Positions 9,441 to 18,299 of a stretch of DNA of 23,668 bases are shown here, in pieces (position 1 is the stretch's first letter; the number at the start of each line of letters is the position of its first letter). A program made the position numbers and the translations under genes. The DNA comes from Tubiluchus corallicola (lineage: Eukaryota > Priapulida > Priapulimorpha > Priapulimorphida > Tubiluchidae): positions 47,501 to 71,168 of the forward strand of contig JAQGDQ010001004.1 in the NCBI GenBank assembly GCA_030141605.1. Reading direction: 5' to 3'. The notes beneath the pieces are model-generated. The model saw nothing but the letters and a program-made list of their open reading frames with translations. It ran no database searches and was not told the origin of the DNA.

Positions 9441-9871
9441 GTTTATACAGGAACGTCAGAAAAATACATTCCCCTCAAATTCTTTAATAAGACAAAAATT
9501 TACAAATTAACTAGAGAAATAGGACTATGGTAAATGTTATACTTTCCAAGTCCGACTAGATACCCAACGACCAGCAAATCCTTTTGGAAGCAAACTTGGT
9601 CGGGACTCATTTTTTCCCGACAATAAGCTCCAAAAGTGTTGTTGCAGAAGCACTTACTGTTTTTATCTCAGGAAGATACTTTGTTTCTGCGCTATAATAC
9701 TGTAATATCACACCACATAATTCTCAACTTCATATCATAATAATTAACATCATAAACTTATCATAACCCTGCTTTAAAAATAAAAATTATTAAATTAATA
9801 ATTACTGACTCAGTAATTTTAATACGTATTGCTATTCATTTTATAAAACAGTACAGCACAATTTGCTATTT
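9441..9871. other. intergenic sequence downstream of the large retroelement
   Basis: No gene is recognised. It is very A+T-rich toward 9871 and contains a perfect 19-base palindrome at 9800-9818 (AATTACTGA C TCAGTAATT). Confidence 0.5.
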
Positions 9872-9896
9872 TAATAATAATAATAATAATAATAAT
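9872..9896. repeat. (TAA)8 tract, tail of the retroelement
   Basis: Eight uninterrupted TAA units on plus read as ATT units on minus at the 3' end of the retroelement. Its position and sharp start support it being the element tail and not an independent microsatellite. Confidence 0.75.
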
Positions 9897-10329
9897 TTGT
9901 TTTTCACATCAGTACAACACTACAGGGCAAATACATGTACAAATAATAAAATAACCAAAATAACAAAATATTTTACATCAAATCAGAAAAATTTATATTG
10001 GCCGTACATATTGTACTGCAGAACGTTGAAGAAGCTGACAGCTTATAAAATCTTTCTGAAAATGTGAAAAAGAGAAGAAGAAAAAGGTTAGTAGTAATAA
10101 TAAACGTTAGGGAAAAATAGTGCGAAGTATGGAGATCGATTGGGGTGGTGTATATTACGATAAAAACTATATTCTTAAATGATAAGTACTACGTATAAAG
10201 GCATAGACAAAGACAGACATAAACTACAATTAATATTTGCAAATTTGATAATTGACAAAGATATATGTTATGTACATATAATATGTATTAACAAAATAAG
10301 CAGAAAAAAACACATAAAAACACAGGTAG
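9897..10329 (-). other. 3' UTR of the large retroelement
   Basis: This A+T-rich non-coding stretch lies between the ORF2 end and the (TAA)n tail. The last bases before the tail (CTGATGTGAAAAACAAA on minus) form the likely 3' recognition end used for priming. That function is inferred from element layout. Confidence 0.6.
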
Positions 10330-12460
10330 TCAATAATTGCTGAAAAAATGACTTTTCATTACTTTCTTAAACTTTTAAATTGAGTGAACTTGTTTTACAG
10401 CTACATGAAGAGAATTCCAGATTTTAGGTGCAGTCATTCTTATAAAGTGTTTCATTGCATTGGTTCTACAGGGCGCTGTAATGTATTCATTAAATCTGGT
10501 GTTATGGACTTTGGGGTTTAAACTGACTGGATTTGCAAAAAAATTAGGGAACAGATTGTTTTTGCTTTATACATAAAGGTACAATAAATAAACATTGTAA
10601 GACACGAGATCGTCAACCGTTAGTATCCGACAGTCTTTAAACAGTTGAGTAATCACAGGATGGTGGTATGGTAAACAATAATTGATTCTTGGGAATTTTC
10701 TTTGTAGAGTACCGAGTTGGTTTAAGTTGGTTACGTACGTTTTACCTGAGAGAATATTACAGTAGCTAAGGCAAGGCGAAATCAGGGCGTTGTACAAAGT
10801 TAATAAGTTAGACTTGATGAGACTACGTCGTATATATGAGATTATTCCAACATTTTTTGCAATCTAATTACTGATCATAGTTATATGGAGTTTCCAGTTT
10901 AGATTTTCGTGTAATACTACGCCCAGGACTTTATTTTGATGTATTCGTTCTATTAGACGGTCGTCTATTTTTAAGTTAATTGTTGGCACAGTTTTGTTCT
11001 TAGAGTGAAAGATAATGCACTTTGTTTTATCAGGGTTTAATGGTAACTTATTAGCTTTAAACCAGTCCGAGCAAGCAGATAGTTTGTAATTCATTTCTGT
11101 CTCAGTTAGAAAACTGTGATCCATAAAGATAGAGGTATCGTCGGCAAGTTGAAAGATTTTAGAATCATTCTCTAGCGTGTTAATGTCATTTATGTAAAGC
11201 AAAAATAAAAGTGCGCCTAGAATTGAGCTCTGTGGAACCCCCGTTTGTAAGATTTGTGTGTTTGAAACAGCATAGTTACATTTAGCAACTTGGGTACGAT
11301 TAGTTAAATAATTGCGAAACCATGAATTAGCTATGCCCTTGATCCCATAATGGTTAAGTTTATCAAGCAGGATAGAGTGATCAACCGTACTGAAGGCCTT
11401 CGATAGGTCACAGAATATACCTACTAACAGCAATGGAGTTGTTTTAAATAACGTTAACAATTTTTTCACAAGCTTTTATTAGAGCTATATCACAGGACGA
11501 ACCCTTGCGGAAACCAAATTGATTTTCACTTAGTAGTTTATGTTTAGTTAGAAAATCTGTCAACTGATTGTGCATAGCTTTTTCAAATATTCTGGAGAAA
11601 AACGACAACAATGAAATTGGCCGGTAGTTATTAATGTCAGTAAGATCTTTTTTATGTAGTGGAATAATAGCTTGTTTGAGTACTTTAGGTATGTCGCCAC
11701 AACTAAACGATAGGTTAATGATGTGGCTCAACGGTGCAGAAATTAAGTGTATAATGTCAGAGGCAATATTTGGAGAGATATTATCGATACCAGCACTTTT
11801 GTTTGAATTGAGAAATTTTGTAATTATTGTGACATCTTGAGGTGTAACAGGTTTTAAAAAAACGATTTGTGAAACGCCCCTCGAAGATAGTCTGTAATAC
11901 ATAGATAATGAACGGTAGAATTTATGATTTTTTTCATCGTATTTTAGCCCAATAGTTGCAAAATAGGTATTAAACTTTTCAGCTATATCTTGACCGTTAG
12001 ATACAAGCATGCCATTTTCGTCTCTATGTTTAGTTTGATTGATGCACGTAATACGATTACTCATAATTTCCTTCATGGTATCCCATGGGTTTTTCATGCT
12101 GTTTTTGCAGCTTTCGAGCTTGTCATTATAGTATTTTGATTTAGCGTAGGTGTTTAACGTGTTTCCATACTGTCTGTAGAATTCTAAAGAGATGCTACTG
12201 TCTTTATTAAGAATTTGTCTACACATTTTGTTTTTGCTTGTTATAGAATTTAACAGGCCTTGCGTTATCCACTGCTTCTTTATTAACTTGCCATCAACGT
12301 TTTTACCGTTCCACAGTTTGGATTTAACGCGAGATGAATAAACCCTTGTGAAAGCGTTTCCATAGCCTCATTAACATTTGTTTCGTTTAACGTTTCATTC
12401 CATGTAATATTGCTCAAATCTTCAATCAATGCTGCTTTAATATTTTCATTGTATATAGTT
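10330..12460 (-). pseudogene. broken ORF2 reverse transcriptase of the large retroelement
   Basis: The product would copy element RNA into DNA at the target site. Motifs in order: a linker with LWNGKNVDGKLIKKQWITQG; KSAGIDNISP and LHKKDLTDINNYRPISLLS; QFGFRKGSSCDIAL; motif A FCDLSKAFSTVDHSI; GVPQSSILGALLFLLYIND (usually GVPQGSILGPLLF); the catalytic box LADDTSIF (usually FADD, both Asp kept); LNPDKTKCIIFHS; and the C-terminal block LISPCLSYCNILSGKTY. Breaks: frameshifts near 12340 and 11455, and in-frame stops at 10866-10864, 10569-10567 and 10377-10375. The natural end is probably TGA at 10332-10330. The copy is dead but only moderately decayed, much younger than the relics at 7547-8400. Confidence 0.88.
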
Positions 12461-12713
12461 TTTTTTGTAACTTACTGGCGCAGCAATATTTTGTTAGACA
12501 GTTGTATTATCACTGTTATAAACCTAATGATTTGTTTTTGCTATTAGCTCTAGTTAGGTACTATAACAACATGAGCTAAAATTCCTGGACTAGATAAAAA
12601 TATTTTGATTAACTATAATATGACAAAAATAAATTTCAACGCCATGATCTACTTGTGTTCCCAAAAATGTGAGCCGTCAAGAATTAGGACCATAAGTTTA
12701 CAGTAAAACTTAA

Positions 12714-12726
12714 CCCCCCCCCCCCC
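12714..12726. repeat. homopolymer C13 tract
   Basis: Thirteen consecutive C residues followed by G. The length is prone to replication slippage and sequencing error. Confidence 0.85.
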
Positions 12727-13014
12727 GCCTCAAAGGTCTTATTTCCGTTAAACGGACTATTTATTGAATTCTGTAGCCGTTAACGTCGAATGCGTCTTAA
12801 CACATCATGATGATGTTAATAATTAAACGGTTATAACTGAAGTTGATAATAATTATTGATTACCAGAAAAGCGGAACAGAATTAGTGGCTTAAGTCGTTG
12901 ACACTGGATTAATGATTAGACCTCATCAGAACCCTGACTATTTCAAGCTGAAGAAGCTTAAGAATATGATTAATTGGTCATGTGTGAAACGAATTTCCGA
13001 TAGGGCAATTATTG

Positions 13015-13048
13015 TATATATACATACCTACATACATACACACACACA

Positions 13049-13080
<32 letters not shown>

Positions 13081-13108
13081 CACACACACATATATAACTA
13101 TATATATA
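13015..13108. repeat. compound TA/CATA/CA/GCAC microsatellite
   Basis: TATA and CATA units pass into (CA)n, then five ACGC-type units, then (CA)n again and (TA)n. Open frames across it, such as the VCVCVCVRACVRV-like minus-strand translation, are artefacts of the repeat. Confidence 0.9.
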
Positions 13109-14024
13109 AAGTTAAAACTACATTTTATTCTACTGTAATTCGTAAAGACTAAGTGTGAAGTGTTCTGTATATAGTAAGAACGTAATCTTCTGTAGCTTAA
13201 TTGTATAATGAATAACTTTAAAGCCAAGTGAATCACTACTGTCATCAATTCATTAACTATGTAATTACTTAAATGCATATGATATTATAAGGCAGGGAAT
13301 AGATCCCTGTCAAGAACCGGTCTGATGCGTAAAAAACTAGGAGCAGGTTTTTTCCCTTGTAGAGGTTATACTTATGGAAGTCCCCCTAAAGTACTTATAT
13401 AGTACGTAACTGTGCACAGATTATGGATACTAACAATTACTATCGTAAGATCAATGTGACGTCTAACCTTTATGTTGTATTATTACTGTAATTCAAAGTG
13501 TATGTCTAACTTTGTAACATTATTGCAAATAAGTATTTGTATCATGGTGTTTTAATCAATCGTTATTTGCTTTTATTTTATCTCTAGCTAGGAACTACAA
13601 TGAAGATCAACAAAGCACTAATTTGTTTTTGATAATATGCATTTCGAGAATTCCTTTAGATACAAAAAACCTTCAGTCTAATAACATAACATCCCACATT
13701 TCAAGAGGAAACACGTCAGTTAAAATTTTTAGTTCTCGACAGGTCATCACACACGTTTGCACATCAGAGCTAATACTTCCATGTAACTACGTTTTAACAT
13801 TTGTAATAGCTTCCATTTGTTCAAATAAAATCGTGCGTGTGGCACATATTTGCTAACTAAGTTGATAGCTGTCCAAATGAGTCAGAACCTTATTATTTGA
13901 TATAACTAAGTAGTGGTTTCTCTGGTAGTCTAAATTAAACTACAAGCACCTGCCATGTTTTATGACAAAGTTCTACGGAAATCTTATTCAAATGATAACC
14001 GGCAAAAGAACAAAACCAACGATA

Positions 14025-14405
14025 CAATAAAGATGCTGGTATTTATTGCTGAGACGTTTCGGATCATTCTAGAATTCGTTGTCAAGTCAATAAATGCACA
14101 CGTGCAAACAACACAGAATAGGATCTATTTTGATGCTGGAATTGTAATTAAAGAAAAACCAACTTATATACAAGACCATAATATAAAGACATTTATGTAA
14201 GTATAATTCTATTTCTGCAACTTTAACATCTATGTTATTGTTTTAAAACGTCTTTGTGAACATCTTGTGAGAAAGTTAATTTCTCTTTAATTGCAGTTCT
14301 AGTGTTATACCAACAAATCTCTTCAGTGTTGTTTACATTTGTTGACTGACAATGGATTCTAGAATAATCCGAAACTTCTCATCAATAAAACTGGCATCTT
14401 TATTG
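14025..14405. mobile_element. inverted-repeat foldback element (MITE-like)
   Basis: The left arm (14025-14090) and right arm (14405-14342) are reverse complements over about 65 bp with roughly 86% identity. They share blocks CAATAAAGATGC, GTTTCGGAT and ATTCTAGAAT. Weaker complementarity continues inward (AAACAACAC) to about 14119 and 14320, leaving about 200 bp of unique middle. No transposase frame is present and no flanking duplication was found. GTTTCGGA-type words in opposed arms also occur in Penelope-like element termini, an alternative I cannot exclude. Confidence 0.65.
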
Positions 14406-14953
14406 CTCGGCATGGCTTGTTTATAACTGCGAAGTTGTGACTGTTTGTGACTGTTTGCTAAGGACAGTTAATTCATCAGGTAGGACTCAACTTCGTTTCC
14501 AGAATAGTTTTGGGTTTGTTCTCGAATCATCTTAACACAGTTGTTGTAGTCCCCAAATATCCATAACCAAATATGCTCACTCCAGTGCAGTTCGTGCCCA
14601 ATGGTTTTTTTCCACCCGATTATGCCAGTGCACAAATGTCTGATGCCATATTGTTTGCTGCGCAAATTATAATTGCTTTGCGCCCATTTGTCCAGTGGCC
14701 ATCGAACTGGCCGCTGTCTAACTCTAACCATCTAATGGCATCCGCTAATGAAATAACAGAAATATAAGTTTGCCAAAAAAGTCAATACATCAGAATATTT
14801 TTTATGAAAACAGCAGTGAGACTCGGCGTATTTTTAATGCTAGTAGCTAGACAAAACTTTGAATTATGCTCTGAATTAATGAATTATGAAAAATTGACAG
14901 CTTTGTGTATACTGTGGGAACAACAAAATGTTCTGAATTTTGGTTCACATTAG
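14406..14953. other. sequence with overlapping short open frames, no gene assigned
   Basis: The 14468-14767 stretch has somewhat higher G+C and is open in more than one frame. Minus-strand pieces such as RWLELDSGQFDGHWTNG and IFGDYNNCVKM have a C-type-lectin flavour, but their spacing and frames do not fit one domain, so no call is made. Confidence 0.3.
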
Positions 14954-15099
14954 ACTGACCAGCAACAAAATTGCTGACAAAGATTTTAGAGTAAGAGCAA
15001 TCCTCACAAGTCTTGCCATGAGATGGCGTGACAATACCTTCACTTGGAAAGTTTCCGAAAGATGGAGCAGTAAGACAGTACGAATACGCAACAACTGAG
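14954..15099 (+). CDS. orphan exon of a nicotinic-type Cys-loop receptor (ligand-binding domain)
   Basis: Bounded by an acceptor (TTCACATTAG, AG at 14952-14953) and a donor (GAG|GTAATT, GT at 15100). The frame from 14955 reads LTSNKIADKDFRVR, then SLAMRWRDNTFTW and KVSERWSSKTVRI. It fits the ligand-binding domain of nicotinic receptors: an I at the KI position about 18 residues before WxD, WxDxxxxW with exact spacing, and VSE.....KTVR as in vertebrate alpha-7 (WNVSEYPGVKTVRF). These receptors are pentameric neurotransmitter-gated cation channels in the plasma membrane. The next expected piece (VWxPD) is not here. A TGA at 15096-15098 lies just before the donor, so the exon is damaged, uses an earlier donor, or is a relic. 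No sister exons were found in the window. Confidence 0.5.
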
Positions 15100-16321
15100 G
15101 TAATTACTTATTGTTAAACACAAATTTAGCCTTTTTGCTTCGTACGGATTATTTAAGCCGTAAATTAATTACAAAAAATACATCTAATTAGTTAACAATT
15201 ACTCTAACTGACAAATTTTCGAAAACGTCTTATGTACCCGCTTTTGTGCTGAGATGCTTGTCTTGGCAAGAATAAACTTGTATAAACTTACGATACCAAG
15301 ATAAAAAAACTCCAGACTGCTCAAAAAGCATTCTGTGAAAATCCTATTTCTAATGGAATTCACAATTTACCAATAATTCTGTAAAATCGCGCATGTATGT
15401 ACGTACGTAGTGGAGTATGTAAGTGCAAACAACAATAGTGCGGCATTTTTGTTTCCAGTTGATTCTTTGCTACTGAGTATATGTAAGGTCCATTTCACCT
15501 AAGGGAAAATAACAATCGATTTCTGCCGGATATTCCACGTTGCAAGAAAATTCATTTCGTACAGAAACCGCGCGATTTTTAGGGTCGTCCAATTTCTGTG
15601 TTATGTGTAGTTTCTGTGTTCAATTGCTCGTAAATTGAAGACTTGTTCATTCTATAAATTAATTTCTGACAATTTCGAAGTTTGTGAATATATACATAAT
15701 AATGATAAGCACGTGTTATTTTTTTGTTTTCACAAATATAATAATTGTTGTTGCATTAGTAAAAGGAAAAAATTGTTTACCTTGTTGCGGAAGCACGTGT
15801 GGTCGGGTCAGGGATAGGGTCCTCTGCACGCCCTGCTTTCACGTTAGCAGCTACTCACCCCTTTCTTAGATCCAGCCTGGGCTTACACGTGGTGTAAGAA
15901 GCCAGCTGGACCTGGAATGCCAGTACAAAAGCGCGTAGGTCACTACAGCTTGGATTTCTGACACAGGTGCTTCACGGCGTAGTATGAGTGTTGTTATTTA
16001 GTTTTTGGTGTATTTTCTTCCCCTTTTTCTGTTATAAGTGCTGGCAATACAGCTTGTTACAGTGGTATTCTAGTATTCTATTTTGGGTGTGTTATATGAC
16101 ATGCTACGAAAGGTATATGCAGTTATTTCATAAACAGTTCATTATTAATTAAGATTCAACCCACTGTGTGGCCACCGACTCCCGAGCCAAGTCGAATTCA
16201 GTCTAATATAATTTTGCCGCGCGACCTCCGTGTGAAATGGGCTGAACTGATCCGCGAGTATAACGTCATAAACGCGTTCACACCTGGCTAAGCCTGATCG
16301 AGTGTGATTGTAAATTATTAT
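15100..16321. other. intergenic or intronic sequence, nothing recognised
   Basis: If the receptor exon belongs to a live gene this would be intron, but no next exon with a W-x-P-D motif was seen. The 15780-15970 segment is richer in G+C, yet shows no Pol III A/B boxes and no coding motif. Confidence 0.4.
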
Positions 16322-16870
16322 CCCACAATATTTAAATATTGATTTAAAAAACTGAATTTAACTTGATGGTGTAGGAGGAACTGAACGTCAATAAAAAAAT
16401 CCAAGTCCTTAACCCTTTGACTGAGATCACGGTTCACCAAACCATTTTTAAAGGCCCTACGCCGGATATCCACCGTACAAATTTCGTGAATATAACCCTT
16501 TGTATTTCCTAGTCAACATGAATTAAAACTCAATACTGTAACTGTTCATATTTTTTTCTTTTTTCGAGTCCTTAATATTATGAATTTTGGCTCCTATTTC
16601 GGTCTTTTGAAGAATCGTTAAAAGCCCAGTACATATCTACCCCACAATGCCTCAATACTTATTGAATAAACAGAATTAAACTCAAAGCCTTAGTAGAATT
16701 TGAATGACAATCGAAAAATTGACTGATGTCTAATGTCCTTGACCCTTTAACTAGTTATAGATCACTATTCACCATAACCATTTACAATAGCTTATCCGAG
16801 GTTCTACCCCACAAATTTAGTGATTTTTTTCGTTTGCTAGTTAACATGAATTAAGAAATGGAAAACTAAA
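16322..16870. repeat. diverged tandem duplication of about 325 bp
   Basis: Copy one starts at 16322 and copy two at 16641. Matching landmarks recur in order: CCCACAAT (16322/16641), GTCCTT(A/G)ACCCTTT(G/A)ACT (16405/16735), TTCACCA..ACCATTT, ACAAATTT.GTGA and CTAG(T/C)TAACATGAATTA or its variant (16509/16837). Spacing drifts from 319 to 330, showing indels. The copies are old. They may be two surviving units of a satellite. Confidence 0.7.
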
Positions 16871-18182
16871 ATTCATCTGTAACTTAATTTCAGTTGTGAT
16901 TTGGTTAGATAGTAAAGATGGCATACTGTTTGCATTCCACAAAGGGACTTATGTAAGCAATAGTTTATCCATTTTACTACTGTCTACCTTTCAATGCAAA
17001 ATACCATTCTCAAAGGTATAACTTTTTCATGTATATCCATGTTTACGCAACGCTCCATATGAAACATAAGTTTTTAAGTAGAATTATTTTAATATTATGA
17101 TAAGTAAATTATCGATTATAACATGCAATAGACTTGTTAGCCCTATAAAAAGCAGTATTATTTCTTACTGAATTTTTTATTTTCCAGATAGCTTTGTGCT
17201 TTCTGCAGGGCTTACAAGACTATCAAGAATAAAAAATGAAAACAAGGGAGGAGAAAGAAAAATTGACTACGATCTTTGTATAGTCATTTCGTACCATCTA
17301 TAATGACGTTCTAGACATTAGTTTTACGTAGATTTGTAAAATAACGTACATGTGTAAAATTAAATAGGCTTTCAACCCTGTTTTACTAACATTCTATAGA
17401 TAGCTGTATAGACAGTTTGCCTCTTTATCACAGTGGATACTTTTTACTTCACGAAGAGAAAAACTTGTGCACTATCATCTAGGATTATTTTGTAGAACAT
17501 TTAACTTTAGGTACTTGATGCAGAAAAATTCTAGTAACCGACTCTTGCGCATGGCTCGAGCACTGTATATTTCACATGAAAGTTGGAGTAACATAAAGAA
17601 ACTCCGTCTTTGCCTCCACTCAAACAGCATATAATAGGGAAAATATGTTAATTAACAATACTAACATTTAATTTAGATCATTCTAAGGAATGCCAGGAAA
17701 TGCTTGCATCCCTCTGTACAAAAGAAGGCAAGGAAGAAAAGTGAATTTTAAACCATGTCCCAAGAAAACTTTCCATAAAAAATTATATTACTTAGCATTA
17801 CGCTTATCTGCTTGAAACACTTATGTAATTGGAAAAGACAATTCTTAATAATTTAAAATGTTCGTGCCAACTGTAAAAAATCACTGCATCACCATTCCAA
17901 TGTGCACAAATGGCGCACCAAAAAACACATTATTGATCTTATTGACAATATAAAATAATTTATACTTTTGCTTAATTAGTTAAGGCGTGCGTTATCAATG
18001 ACTGATTTGATCGTCTTAGATTATTTATACAAACTTTAAACAATCTTTTCTAAACTTGTTTCAAACGGCTTACCGTTAAAATGGCTGTCCTGTTACTGTT
18101 AACGAAAGCTTTGTACACAATAAGACAACATGTACGTGATACAAAAACAGGTGGTGTTTACAAATCCCCACACAATTTAAAT
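16871..18182. other. gene-free A+T-rich sequence with one long hairpin
   Basis: No coding region is supported on either strand. The imperfect hairpin at 17128-17223 is the only structure I could define. Confidence 0.5.
17128..17223. repeat. imperfect 28-bp-arm hairpin, pre-miRNA-like size
   Basis: The arm at 17128-17155 pairs with 17196-17223 at about 22 of 28 positions plus one wobble, around a 40-base loop. The best block is CTTGT(T/A)AGCCCT. The overall size of 96 bases fits a microRNA precursor, but a foldback repeat fits equally well. Either strand could form it. Confidence 0.4.
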
Positions 18183-18299
18183 ACCCTAATGCTAACGCTA
18201 ACGCTAACCCTAATCCTGACCCTAACCAACCCTAACCCTAATCCAAAGCCTAGCCATAATCCTAATCCAAACCCTAACCTTAAGCCTAACCCTAATCCA
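18183..18299. repeat. degenerate interstitial telomeric repeat (CCCTAA)n
   Basis: About twenty hexamers in near-constant register, seven or so exactly ACCCTA and the others differing by one or two bases (ACGCTA, ATCCTA, AGCCTA). One unit is shortened to ACCA. The G-rich strand is minus (TTAGGG). The Asn-Pro-rich 95-codon frame across it (18081-18368) is repeat translation and not a gene. Confidence 0.9.

Larger units (their letters stand above)
9872..12475 (-). mobile_element. 5'-truncated CR1/Jockey-superfamily non-LTR retrotransposon
   Basis: A minus-strand element with three readable parts: an ORF2 remnant (12460-10330), a 3' UTR of about 430 bases and a (TAA)n/(ATT)n tail at 9896-9872. 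Microsatellite tails are usual for this superfamily. Readable coding starts in the linker between the endonuclease and RT domains; the endonuclease, any ORF1 and the 5' UTR are absent. I compared the flanks and found no convincing target-site duplication. Confidence 0.85.
12476..14024. other. intergenic sequence with microsatellites
   Basis: No gene is supported. It contains a 13-base C run (12714-12726) and a compound CA-rich microsatellite. Short open frames such as 13623-13856 and 13955-14200 have no recognisable motif. Confidence 0.5.

Noticed and set aside
12470-12500. Target-site duplication for the large retroelement
   Set aside because: Sequences beside 12475 and 9871 share only short A+T-rich words; no convincing duplication.
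12912-13278. Frames with Thr-His or Cys-Val repeats
   Set aside because: They translate the CA/GCAC microsatellite.
14468-14767. Possible C-type lectin exon on the minus strand
   Set aside because: RWLELDSGQFDGHWTNG and IFGDYNNCVKM look suggestive, but they lie in different frames, the distance is about 40 residues too long, and the conserved Cys pattern is missing.
15780-15970. Higher-G+C segment considered as a tRNA-derived SINE
   Set aside because: No A box or B box and no A-rich or simple-repeat tail was found.
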